A stretch of DNA of 64,000 nucleotides from positions 3,553 through 67,552 of the forward strand of contig CAVFCW010000012.1 of NCBI GenBank assembly GCA_963621245.1, given 5' to 3'. Every line of letters starts with the position of its first letter. Positions within the stretch are counted from its first letter, which is position 1. Under the pieces are notes generated by a model that saw only the letters and a list, made by a program, of their open reading frames with translations, did no database searches and was not told where the DNA came from. This document shows, one piece after another, positions 44,027 through 52,687 of the stretch. The DNA comes from SIG603 sp963621245 (GTDB lineage: Bacteria > Bacillota > Clostridia > Oscillospirales > Acutalibacteraceae). Both the position numbers and the translations under genes were made by a program.

Positions 44027-44953
44027 AGGCGTCATATCAATTACAATGATGTCAGGATCTTCCGCACCACAAACTTTACATACTCGGGCTGAATAGCCAT
44101 AATCATCGCATTCTGCTTCCTGAATTACAATATAATCCTCTGTAAATGAATGAGGAACTTTTTCAAGTTCTTTCTCTTCAACAGAAACTTGTTTACCGCA
44201 ATCAAGACAATTAATTGTTGAGATCAGTTTACCTGTTTTTATGCATGTAGGCTCAGTTCTGTCTTCAATCGTCTCTGTGTTGGTATGATCGCATTCTTCC
44301 AAAACAACCGTAACATATTTATTTGAAGTTACGCTTATTTCTTCCGAAAAAGTTTTATATCCAACAGCCTTTGCTTCATAAATATACTTTCCTTTACAGA
44401 GCGACAGAACACCGTAATTACCTAAAGGCCCGTATTCTTCTCCTGTATCCATATTTTTAACAGTAACTACCGCATTTTCTACAGGTTCGTTGTCGTCATC
44501 TATTATATGTTGAGTATCAAAAGTAACTTCAAACGGCTTTTCTTCAGTTTCTCCTTTATCCGTATCTCCTTTAGAATCGGATTCCGCATATTTTAAATCA
44601 AGAGAAACCTCCTGTGTTTCACCCGGAGCTAGGTTTACAGTGCCATACGCTTCACAGCCGTCACCGCTAAACTTAGTTGTAAAATAATACTCTATGTCTT
44701 TGTTAGCTTCGATTTCACAAGTATAAATGCCATCATCATTAAAAATTTGACCATCCTCATCAGCTACCCAAATAAAATCACCAATATAGCCGTAGTCTAG
44801 AATTGATACAACTCTTGAATCTGTCAACTTAAGTATAACTGTGCCTTTAGATGTCGTCCCAGTCTCATCCGCACTCACCGAAAACGGGATAGCTGAAACT
44901 ATCAACACAAGTGATAATAAAAATGTTGTGATTCTCAGTTTTGCATTTTTCAT
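43187..44953 (-). CDS. N-terminal half of a secreted cysteine-repeat protein, ending at an in-frame TAA
   Basis: From the ATG at 44953 (AGGTGG upstream) the 588-residue product has a signal peptide (KNAKLRITTFLLSLVLIVSA), two beta-sandwich regions (a PEGA/carboxypeptidase-regulatory-like part around KSDTD..VTVKNMDTGEEYG), a diverged cysteine repeat and then seven 41-residue repeats. The last repeat reads LVAQ then TAA where all other copies have GAA or similar; one base (C to A on the plus strand at 43189) makes the stop. The frame continues for another 305 codons of the same kind of protein. There is no anchor motif visible. It may be a pseudogene, a truncated product or a sequencing error. 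Confidence 0.85.
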   Translation of the reverse strand: MKNAKLRITTFLLSLVLIVSAIPFSVSADETGTTSKGTVILKLTDSRVVSILDYGYIGDFIWVADEDGQIFNDDGIYTCEIEANKDIEYYFTTKFSGDGCEAYGTVNLAPGETQEVSLDLKYAESDSKGDTDKGETEEKPFEVTFDTQHIIDDDNEPVENAVVTVKNMDTGEEYGPLGNYGVLSLCKGKYIYEAKAVGYKTFSEEISVTSNKYVTVVLEECDHTNTETIEDRTEPTCIKTGKLISTINCLDCGKQVSVEEKELEKVPHSFTEDYIVIQEAECDDYGYSARVCKVCGAEDPDIIVIDMTPHTEVIDEAVAPTCTESGLTEGKHCSVCGKVLVAQEEIEAGHTEVTDEAVAPTCTEKGLTEGKHCSVCGEVLVAQEEVEATGHTEVTDEAVAPTCTEKGLTEGKHCSACGKVLVSQEEVEATGHTEVIDEAIAPTCTEKGLTEGKHCSVCGKILLAQEEVEATGHTEVTDEAVAPTCTEKGLTEGKHCSVCGEVLVSQKEVDATGHTEVIDEAIAPTCTEKGLTEGKHCSVCGEVLVSQGEIEATGHTEVTDEAVAPTCTEAGLTEGKHCSVCGEVLVAQ

Positions 44954-44987
44954 ACCAAACCCCACCTTTTGTAATTTGTATACCAAA

Positions 44988-44993
44988 ATTATA
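44988..44993 (-). promoter_or_regulatory. Extended -10 promoter of the repeat-protein gene
   Basis: Perfect TATAAT preceded by TGA on the minus strand, 35 bases before the ATG; TTTACT lies 16 bases upstream as a weak -35. The gene therefore has its own promoter after the capsule terminator. Confidence 0.65.
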
Positions 44994-45062
44994 TCACTGT
45001 GAATTTAAAAGTAAACAGTACTACACAAATTATTTTATCAATCAATTCCTGTGAAGCTAAAA

Positions 45063-45101
45063 GCCGTCCCAAGTGTCTGCTTAACAAACACTTGGGACGG
45101 T
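45063..45101 (-). terminator. Terminator of the polysaccharide operon
   Basis: A 13-bp perfect stem CCGTCCCAAGTGT paired with ACACTTGGGACGG followed by CTTTTAG on the minus strand, 33 bases past the capF stop. It marks the end of the capsule locus. Confidence 0.82.
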
Positions 45102-45133
45102 TACATAAGTTAAAGTCTCTAATAATTTCAGTT

Positions 45134-46330
45134 TCAAACCACCTCAAAAAACGTATCAGGTCTACTCGGATTAAAAATCTCATTGCAAGTCATGACCGTT
45201 ACAAGATTTTCCGTTTCGCTCAGATTAATGATATTGTGCGTCCAGCCCGGAATCATGTGTATCGCTTCGATTTTATCTCCGCTTACTTCAAATTCCACCT
45301 TTTCTCCTGTATTAATATTGCGCTCCTGTATAAGTCCGTGGCCCGCAACAACAATGAAAAGCTCCCATTTCGAATTGTGCCAGTGCTGACCTTTTGTAAT
45401 ACCCGGACGGCTGATATTGATTGACACCTGACCGCAATCTTCGGTATGCAATAACTCTGTAAAGCTTCCGCGATCATCCACATTCATTTTCAGCGCATAC
45501 TTGAATTTATCTGTCGGAAGATATGTGAGATACAAGCTATAAAGCTTCTTTGCAAAAGAACCCTCCGGCATTTTCGGCATCACAAGAGTTTTCGGTTGCT
45601 CTTTAAATTGTTCTAACAAATCAACAATCTCTCCGAGTGTTACTTTGTGCGTCACAGGGACACAGCAGTATTTTCCGTTATCCGTTAAAACCGTTTCAAC
45701 GCCGTCAAATTCACAGTGTTTTTCCTTGCCTTCAATGAGGTCAAACATGCCCTCTACCAAATCATCGATATACAAGAGTTCAAGTTCTGTACTGCGATCA
45801 TTAACGGTAAACTCTTCATCATTTGCCACAGCCCAACAAAATGTTGATACCGCCGAATTATATTTCGGTCTGGAATGTCCCATCAAGTTCGGAAAACGAT
45901 AAACCACTACTTTAGCTCCTGTTTCCTTTGCATAGTCAAAGAATAACTCCTCTCCCGCTTTTTTTGAACGGCCATATTCTGAATTTTCAAAACGACCCGC
46001 AAGAGTAGCCTGAATCGATGAGGAGAGCATAATTGTTGCTTTGTTATCGTACTTCTTCAGTGTGTCAAGCAATACGGAAGCAAAGCCAAAGTTTCCTTTC
46101 ATAAAATCCTCGGAATTTTCGGGACGGTTTACTCCCGCAAGGTTAAATACAAAATCCGCTTTCTGACAATACTGATCTAACTCTTCCTCGGTTGAATTAA
46201 GATCATATTCATATATCTCTTCTATCTCGATATTCGGACGGGTTCTGTTTTTGTTATCCCTGATATTCTTTAAGTTATTTACCAAGGCAGTACCGACCAT
46301 GCCTTTTGCTCCGGTAACAAGTATGTTCAT
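45134..46330 (-). CDS. capF: CapF-type reductase/epimerase for UDP-L-FucNAc
   Basis: CapF (WbjC/FnlB) is a two-domain enzyme: an NAD(P)-dependent SDR domain (NILVTGAKGMVG at the start, SxxxY-type YGRSKKAGEELF) that reduces the 4-keto sugar, and a C-terminal cupin (about 270-398, GQHWHNSKWELFIVVAGHG) that does the C3 epimerisation. It is 398 residues. The ATG at 46330 overlaps the capG stop by 4 bases, and GGAGAG precedes it. With CapE and CapG it makes UDP-N-acetyl-L-fucosamine. It is the last gene of the locus. Confidence 0.93.
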   Translation of the reverse strand: MNILVTGAKGMVGTALVNNLKNIRDNKNRTRPNIEIEEIYEYDLNSTEEELDQYCQKADFVFNLAGVNRPENSEDFMKGNFGFASVLLDTLKKYDNKATIMLSSSIQATLAGRFENSEYGRSKKAGEELFFDYAKETGAKVVVYRFPNLMGHSRPKYNSAVSTFCWAVANDEEFTVNDRSTELELLYIDDLVEGMFDLIEGKEKHCEFDGVETVLTDNGKYCCVPVTHKVTLGEIVDLLEQFKEQPKTLVMPKMPEGSFAKKLYSLYLTYLPTDKFKYALKMNVDDRGSFTELLHTEDCGQVSINISRPGITKGQHWHNSKWELFIVVAGHGLIQERNINTGEKVEFEVSGDKIEAIHMIPGWTHNIINLSETENLVTVMTCNEIFNPSRPDTFFEVV

Positions 46331-47523
46331 ACACACTCTCCTTGCTTAGAATCTTTTCTCCAAACCATTTTGTTGACAACACCTGTATAACTCTGAATAA
46401 TCTTTACAACCTTTGAACTGACATTTTCTTCAATATAATCCGGAACCGGAATTCCATAATCTCCAGCTCTGTTCATCTCAACTGCAGTATCAACGGACTG
46501 TAATAAACCTTTTTCATCAATTCCGGAAAGAATAAAGCAGGCTTTATCTAACGCTTCTGGGCGTTCTGTTGATGTGCGGATACAAACAGCCGGGAAAGGA
46601 TGTCCAACGGATGAAAAGAAACTGCTTTCTTCCGGTAATGTTCCAGAATCTGACACTACTGCAAATGCGTTCATCTGTAAACAGTTATAATCGTGGAAAC
46701 CAAGTGGCTCATGCTGGATTACTCTCGGATCAAGTTTAAATCCTGTGGACTCAATTCTCTTTCGGCTTCTCGGATGGCACGAATATAAAATCGGCATATC
46801 ATATTTCTCAGCCATTTTGTTGATTGCATTGAATAAAGATAAGAAATTCTTTTCTGTATCAATATTCTCCTCACGATGTGCAGAAAGAAGAATATATTTT
46901 CCCTTTTCCAAGCCAAGTCTGCTATGAATATCTGAAGCTTCAATCTCGGTCAAATTGTTATGCAACACCTCTGCCATAGGCGAGCCAGTTACATAAGTAC
47001 GCTCTTTCGGCAGACCACAATCCGCTAAATATCTGCGTGCATGTTCAGAATACGCCATATTCACATCGGAAATAATATCTACAATACGTCTGTTCGTTTC
47101 TTCCGGAAGACACTCATCCTTGCAACGATTACCTGCCTCCATATGAAAAATCGGAATATGCAACCTCTTCGCACCAATAACAGATAAACAGCTATTTGTA
47201 TCCCCAAGAACCAGAACTGCATCCGGTTTAATCTCCGCCATCAACTTATAACTCTGTGCAATAATATTTCCACAGGTTTCTCCAAGATCTGCTCCGACCG
47301 CATTCAGATATACTTCCGGATCTTCCAGCTTCAAATCTTTAAAAAATACACCGTTTAAGTTATAATCATAATTTTGTCCTGTATGTGCCAGAATCACATC
47401 AAAATACTTACGGGTTTTATTAATCACAGCCGCCAGACGGATAATCTCCGGTCTGGTGCCTACAATGATTAACAATTTTAGCTTTCCGTTTTCTTTCCAT
47501 CGGACATTTCCATATATTCCCAT
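46327..47523 (-). CDS. capG: CapG-type UDP-GlcNAc/FucNAc 2-epimerase
   Basis: A 398-residue non-hydrolysing 2-epimerase with GTRPEIIRLA, GDTNSCL, FHMEAGNRCKDECLPEE and VSDSGTLPEESSF. In the CapE-F-G pathway it makes UDP-L-FucNAc from the talosamine form; WecB, which acts on UDP-GlcNAc, has the same fold, but the adjacent capF favours CapG. The N-terminal 14 residues before KLLIIVGTRP are longer than usual. Confidence 0.9.
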   Translation of the reverse strand: MGIYGNVRWKENGKLKLLIIVGTRPEIIRLAAVINKTRKYFDVILAHTGQNYDYNLNGVFFKDLKLEDPEVYLNAVGADLGETCGNIIAQSYKLMAEIKPDAVLVLGDTNSCLSVIGAKRLHIPIFHMEAGNRCKDECLPEETNRRIVDIISDVNMAYSEHARRYLADCGLPKERTYVTGSPMAEVLHNNLTEIEASDIHSRLGLEKGKYILLSAHREENIDTEKNFLSLFNAINKMAEKYDMPILYSCHPRSRKRIESTGFKLDPRVIQHEPLGFHDYNCLQMNAFAVVSDSGTLPEESSFFSSVGHPFPAVCIRTSTERPEALDKACFILSGIDEKGLLQSVDTAVEMNRAGDYGIPVPDYIEENVSSKVVKIIQSYTGVVNKMVWRKDSKQGECV

Positions 47524-47583
47524 ATTCTGTACTTCCTTTCTTCAAAACAATAACACTCATCAAATATTGAAGTCAAGTTTAGA

Positions 47584-48771
47584 TTACAATCCCCAGTCTT
47601 TTAAGTACTCATTTCGCTTTTTTACAGATTTAGAACTCACAGCAACTGTATTTTTAAGATATTTTATATTCGCATTTCTGTCTTTTAACGCACACCAGCC
47701 TCTTTTAATCCAAAACAACGGCAACAAGAATGGTTTCCCTTTTAAACCTGAGTACTTACTGGAAGCAATTAAATTTATATATGAGGGAAACATCAAATTC
47801 TTAATCGTTATCAATTTGGAAATAAAAAAAGGATACTTGTTTGCTGTTCTTTCTATAGTAGCGTTCGCATTTTCTTCATTTTCATAACCGAAGACTCCGT
47901 CCTGGAATATTCTTTCTGAAGCATATTCATAAAAATCATCATCTATATCCGATACGTTAACAGGGAGCTCTATACCAAACCATTTCCTACAAAACGATAG
48001 TACAGTTATGATAAAATCATACAGATTGATTTCTTTCGCCTTTTGTTCAATCCAATTCCAATCAAATAAATCATTATGAAAATGAACCAGGACAGCAATA
48101 TCAATAAACTGTCTAAATCCAACACCTTTAACTCGCATATGTTTAGCCAAGTGAAAAAACAGATACAGTAAATGAAAATTCCAGTTTAACATAAATCCGT
48201 CAGATTCTATTTTAGTGAAACTCCAAAACTGATTTAAGAAAGTTTTCTGCAATTCTTCATCCGCTGTATAAGCATCATTCACAAGCCGGCCATGAAGTTC
48301 ATATAGCACGCCTTGCTTAACAAAGTTCAATTCTTCCAGTGCATCTTTTTTCTGCCTAAATCCGTTCTTTTCAAACACCGAAGCTATTCGATTCGTATCT
48401 TTCATATCTATCAACAAATCCACGTCACCCATAGAACGGTCAACAGGATTCTTATAATACTGCTGTAATACAATTCCTTTCACAGGAACAAATTTAATAT
48501 CTGAAGCAGACAAAGCATTCTTAATATTGTCATATTCACTGATGTTATTTAAGGAATAATAAACCGAGCCTGCAAATTGAGCTTTCAAAAGTTCTGTCAA
48601 TACCGTTATATTATTTACTTTTGATATTCCGTAAACCAACGAAACAATCTCATGTTTCTTTGCAAAGTTTACAATTTCTCGATAATCAACAATAGAAGAG
48701 TTTTCAAGTCTCTCATCGGTAAAATATGATCTTATTATTCTGATAAAGTACTTTTGATTTTCTGACAGCAT
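47584..48771 (-). CDS. PF14907-type nucleotidyltransferase
   Basis: A 395-residue protein with a nucleotidyltransferase core in the segment PVKGIVLQQYY then DRSMGDVDLLID, where GDVDLLI carries the paired aspartates. The remainder is helical. Members of this family (NTP_transf_5) are common in polysaccharide and lasso-peptide loci, but the activity is unproven. It lies between the acyltransferase and capG, so a role in modifying the polymer is possible. The gap to capG is 60 bases. Confidence 0.75.
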   Translation of the reverse strand: MLSENQKYFIRIIRSYFTDERLENSSIVDYREIVNFAKKHEIVSLVYGISKVNNITVLTELLKAQFAGSVYYSLNNISEYDNIKNALSASDIKFVPVKGIVLQQYYKNPVDRSMGDVDLLIDMKDTNRIASVFEKNGFRQKKDALEELNFVKQGVLYELHGRLVNDAYTADEELQKTFLNQFWSFTKIESDGFMLNWNFHLLYLFFHLAKHMRVKGVGFRQFIDIAVLVHFHNDLFDWNWIEQKAKEINLYDFIITVLSFCRKWFGIELPVNVSDIDDDFYEYASERIFQDGVFGYENEENANATIERTANKYPFFISKLITIKNLMFPSYINLIASSKYSGLKGKPFLLPLFWIKRGWCALKDRNANIKYLKNTVAVSSKSVKKRNEYLKDWGL

Positions 48772-48861
48772 CTAAGCTCCTCATTGCTTTCGTTATCTTT
48801 TAAAAATTCGTTTATCTTGCATCAAACAAAACTTTGCTTAATTTATCGGAGTCCTATAGTC

Positions 48862-49965
48862 TTATCTATATTTAAGTGTTTTAAATTTATTGCACACGTT
48901 ATTAATACATTTACCTGCAAACAGACTTATTAAAACTATAACAACATACATCGGTACAAAAATGATGATATTATTTAAGCCCAGCAATTTTTTTGCAACT
49001 GCAGATAACTGATATGCAAAAACCGAATGAATTAAATAAATACCGTATGACTCTCTTCCATAAATATTCACAAACTTAACCCCCTTAATATCTTTTGTTA
49101 ACAAATATTCCAACAAAACAGATGTTGCCACGGCGACAATAAACGGGAGTATATAGAATCGAATACTCAATGATGAATGGAACAGAAAGAATGCAAGTAC
49201 ATACAATACACAAGCAGAAATTATATATTTAGAATTCACTGTATGGTTATTGTCTTTCGTTCTGTAAAATAAAACCACTCCGCACAAAAAGCACGGTAAT
49301 TGATTTATTACAGAAAAATACCAAAAACTGTTATTTTTGAGAAACAACGTACCTGTTTGTGAGTAATTAATTAAGCCTATAATTAAATCCAAAACAATGC
49401 CGCATATCAATGGTAGCAAATAGCTGTCATATATTTTGTGCTTATCATGATTATTTTTTATGATTTTATTTAGCAACGGAAAAATCAAATACATCAAAAC
49501 CGTTGTTCCGATAAACCATCCGCCCGGTACTATATTATTGTTGTAATTGGAAATCAGTCCATTCAGTAACAGCAAATTGACGGCACTGCCCTTCACATAC
49601 GAGCCTATTGCCATTCCGCTCCCAAAATGCGCCTTCACTAAATTCAAAAGGAAAAAGAATAAAATGGAGAAATAATATCCGGGAGCTATCGAAAGCCAAC
49701 GGTTAATATAGAACTTTTTAACGCTCAGTTGCTTATTTTCTTGGGATTTCATCAAGGCAAAACCGGAAATTACGAAAAATATCGATGTTCCCATTTGTCC
49801 AAATGCACATAAAGATTTTAATGGAGTCGGCAAATTATAGACTTGTGATGTATGAACGGCAATTATCATTAAAATTGCAATTCCCTTAAAGAAGTCCAAT
49901 ATCTCATATCTTTTATTTTTCTGGGGGGGTGTACAGAATTGATTATTCAAAATCGATTTCTCCAT
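48862..49965 (-). CDS. O-acyltransferase (acyltransferase-3 family)
   Basis: A 367-residue membrane protein with about ten hydrophobic segments. It has the family histidine near FKGIAILMIIAVHTSQ, and probably O-acetylates a sugar of the polymer in the membrane. The coding strand has a C7 tract at codons 13-15 (ACA CCC CCC CAG), a possible slippage point because one base more or less would end the frame within a short distance. It starts after capE with a 77-base gap that holds a hairpin. Confidence 0.88.
   Translation of the reverse strand: MEKSILNNQFCTPPQKNKRYEILDFFKGIAILMIIAVHTSQVYNLPTPLKSLCAFGQMGTSIFFVISGFALMKSQENKQLSVKKFYINRWLSIAPGYYFSILFFFLLNLVKAHFGSGMAIGSYVKGSAVNLLLLNGLISNYNNNIVPGGWFIGTTVLMYLIFPLLNKIIKNNHDKHKIYDSYLLPLICGIVLDLIIGLINYSQTGTLFLKNNSFWYFSVINQLPCFLCGVVLFYRTKDNNHTVNSKYIISACVLYVLAFFLFHSSLSIRFYILPFIVAVATSVLLEYLLTKDIKGVKFVNIYGRESYGIYLIHSVFAYQLSAVAKKLLGLNNIIIFVPMYVVIVLISLFAGKCINNVCNKFKTLKYR
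49923..49929 (-). repeat. C7 homopolymer near the start of the acyltransferase gene
   Basis: Seven C on the coding strand (G on the plus strand) within the 13th to 15th codons. With the present length the frame is open. Homopolymers of this length can slip, though seven is at the low end. Confidence 0.7.
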
Positions 49966-50042
49966 ATATCATTACTTTAACAGCGCACACGGGCAACCGC
50001 CGAATTTGACGGTTGTCCCATGCTATGTTTAACAGAATTCAC

Positions 50043-51077
50043 TCAATCCTCTGCCAATCTCTCCTGAATGTAAGTCAGCTTGAGCATTTTTTCTTTTATT
50101 TCTTCTTTGTTAAGAAGTCTTGTATTATTGCTGTTAAACTCTGTCAATGTGTTGCGCTTGACATCTCCGTCTCTGAAATATTTATCATAATTTAAGCCGC
50201 GATTATCAGCGGGAACGCGATAAAAATCTCCAAGGTCAATTGCCTTTGCACATTCCTCGTTTGTGAGAAGCGTCTCGTACATCTTTTCACCGTGACGAAT
50301 ACCGATAACTTTAATGTCCTCTTTCTTGCCGCCAAACATTTCTGTGACAGCCTCTGCCTGGAGTCCTATTGAACAAGCCGGTGCTTTCATGATTAGAAGA
50401 TCGCCGTTTTCTCCGTTTTCGAAAGCGTAAAGAACAAGATCGACAGCCTCCTCAAGTGACATAATAAATCTTGTCATTTTGGGTTCTGTAACCGTAATTG
50501 TGTTTCTGGCTTTTATCTGATCAATCCAAAGCGGAATTACCGACCCTCTGGAGCACATAACATTACCATAGCGTGTACAGCATATTTTGGTTTTACCGGA
50601 ATATCTTGATTTTGCGATGGCAACGCTTTCTTCAAGTGACTTGGATTTTCCCATAGCATTTATTGGATATGCCGCTTTATCCGTTGAAAGGCAAATTACA
50701 GCTTCAACTCCCTCTTCTATTGCCGCCGTCAAAACATTGTCCGTTCCGATGATATTAGTTTTAACAGCTTCCATCGGGAAGAACTCACATGACGGGACCT
50801 GTTTTAAAGCTGCGGCGTGGAAAATATAATCGACGCCGTGCATTGCGCTTTTGCAAGACTGCAAATCTCTTACATCACCGATATAGAATTTGATTTTCTC
50901 TGCAACCTCAGGCATTTTAGCCTGATATTCATGGCGCATATCATCCTGTTTTTTCTCGTCACGGGAGAAAATCCTTATCTCCCCTATATCTGTCTGTAAA
51001 AATCTGTTGAGAACAGCATTTCCGAACGAACCTGTTCCTCCTGTTATCATTAATGTTTTTCCTGTAAATAAAGACAT
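50043..51077 (-). CDS. capE: CapE-type UDP-GlcNAc 4,6-dehydratase/5-epimerase
   Basis: The first enzyme of UDP-L-FucNAc synthesis. In 344 residues it has TGGTGSFGNAV (NAD loop) and the motif STDKA followed by MGKSK, the short-chain variant of inverting 4,6-dehydratases (FlaA1/WbjB type). The ATG at 51077 has GAGGAG upstream. Unlike the usual capEFG block it is separated from capG-capF by the acyltransferase and nucleotidyltransferase genes. Confidence 0.93.
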   Translation of the reverse strand: MSLFTGKTLMITGGTGSFGNAVLNRFLQTDIGEIRIFSRDEKKQDDMRHEYQAKMPEVAEKIKFYIGDVRDLQSCKSAMHGVDYIFHAAALKQVPSCEFFPMEAVKTNIIGTDNVLTAAIEEGVEAVICLSTDKAAYPINAMGKSKSLEESVAIAKSRYSGKTKICCTRYGNVMCSRGSVIPLWIDQIKARNTITVTEPKMTRFIMSLEEAVDLVLYAFENGENGDLLIMKAPACSIGLQAEAVTEMFGGKKEDIKVIGIRHGEKMYETLLTNEECAKAIDLGDFYRVPADNRGLNYDKYFRDGDVKRNTLTEFNSNNTRLLNKEEIKEKMLKLTYIQERLAED

Positions 51078-51092
51078 TTTTATTCTCCTCAA

Positions 51093-52622
51093 TTATCCTC
51101 TGTTTTTTAGTTTATTTATAATGTATTTAATGTTCTTTGGGCCCGCAAAAATCAAAGCACTGATAAGTAGCGCAAGCACTCCGCAAGTTCCTCCGAAAAT
51201 AATAAATTTTATCCATGTATTTGCATTTAATACAGAATGTATTGGTGCAATGACGATATATATAACTAAAGATGCAATTAGCATTTTCAGTACGGGTTTA
51301 AAGAAAGATGTTATCGCAATTTTCATCTTCTTGCACGGATAAATAGGAATAAACACTCCATAAAACAACACTGTAAGCACGAGCGTTGTAAGCGGAACAG
51401 CATATATTCCAATTGGTGTATAATTAATCAACACCACCATTGAACCTATATTGGTAACACCTGCCAATATAACAAGTAACGATGGTATTTTTACCCTGTC
51501 CATTACTATATTCAGATTCGCAACAGGCCAGACACAACCGATAACAAGCATACGCGAAATATCAATTAAGGAGAGCTTACACAGCAAATCAGTATCTGTT
51601 CCCGGAACCCACAAAGAGTAAAATTCTCTGTTAAAGATAATCAAAATCATGATTATAGGTGTAACAATAGTGCCCATAATAGACTGTGCCTGATTAACCT
51701 CTTTTACTAATTCGTCTGTATTACCTTTGGCATACTTATTAGCCACCCTCGGCATAAACACGCCATTAATTGTTGTGATAACTCCGCTTAGCAATGTCGG
51801 CATAGTCTTTGTTATAGACAAGTTACCCGCTGCTGTCTCACCAAGCAGTATATTCCCAACCATCATATCAGAGCTTGATAAAAGTAAATCGCCAATTTGA
51901 TTTACAGAATTCCATACCCCCACTTTTAGTGTTTTAACCACAAGTCTGGCATCAAATAAATCTCGGCTCACATTGAATCCGGGTATCAGTTTTTTAGAGA
52001 TTGAAATCTGTATGACGGAATTAAATATTTCCATTATGCACAACACTGCTCCCATCTGAATAATAGATGGTTTAAACAGTGTGAAAATAATTACGTACAG
52101 TAAAACTCTCAATATGGATTTTGCCAAACTCACATAAGCGCTTATATCTGTCCTGTTTTTTACATAAGTAGAACATCCGTAAACAGAGCTCACATATCTG
52201 ATGATCATGGCGCCAAATACCAGTGTAAACAAAACCTGAACACTGAACAAATATTGATTTGAAACATTAAAAATCACATATACCTTCAAAACAATAATTG
52301 CAAGTATAGGAATAAGCGCCAAGCTCAATATAACATTTGAAAAGAAAATAGAAGAAAAGTAAGTTTTCGCTTTTCTCTCATTTCCACGCACAAGTTCAAC
52401 CGCTATGTATTTAGAAGCCATAGAATTAAGGGCTGTTGCTATAACTGTTATATAACTGACAACACTATTAGCCAAACTGTAAAATCCATATAATTCTGCG
52501 CCCAGATTATTTACAATATACGGAGTGAGCCAAAAGCTTATAACTATCGAAACAACATGCGCAAACAAATTGGCAATCAAGCTGACAGATAAGTTTTTTG
52601 CGCCCATATTATCTTTTGACAT
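51093..52622 (-). CDS. wzx: Polysaccharide flippase Wzx
   Basis: A 509-residue membrane protein with about 12-14 hydrophobic segments, of the MATE/Wzx export family. It starts KNLSVSLIANLFAHVVSIVIS. It should flip undecaprenyl-linked repeat units to the outside. No strong ribosome binding site lies before the ATG at 52622; the next ATG (codon 6) is an alternative. Confidence 0.9.
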   Translation of the reverse strand: MSKDNMGAKNLSVSLIANLFAHVVSIVISFWLTPYIVNNLGAELYGFYSLANSVVSYITVIATALNSMASKYIAVELVRGNERKAKTYFSSIFFSNVILSLALIPILAIIVLKVYVIFNVSNQYLFSVQVLFTLVFGAMIIRYVSSVYGCSTYVKNRTDISAYVSLAKSILRVLLYVIIFTLFKPSIIQMGAVLCIMEIFNSVIQISISKKLIPGFNVSRDLFDARLVVKTLKVGVWNSVNQIGDLLLSSSDMMVGNILLGETAAGNLSITKTMPTLLSGVITTINGVFMPRVANKYAKGNTDELVKEVNQAQSIMGTIVTPIIMILIIFNREFYSLWVPGTDTDLLCKLSLIDISRMLVIGCVWPVANLNIVMDRVKIPSLLVILAGVTNIGSMVVLINYTPIGIYAVPLTTLVLTVLFYGVFIPIYPCKKMKIAITSFFKPVLKMLIASLVIYIVIAPIHSVLNANTWIKFIIFGGTCGVLALLISALIFAGPKNIKYIINKLKNRG

Positions 52623-52687
52623 ATATATTAATGTATGATTTCGAATTCATACAAATCCTCCTATAACATGATATTAGTAAAACTAAT

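Noticed and set aside
46327..47523. Assignment as plain WecB (UDP-GlcNAc 2-epimerase for teichoic acid)
   Set aside because: The 4-base coupling to capF and presence of capE favour the CapG role, though the fold alone cannot decide.
49988..50024. Hairpin between capE and the acyltransferase gene as a terminator
   Set aside because: It has a mismatch on the minus strand and no U tract; it may only be a weak processing site.
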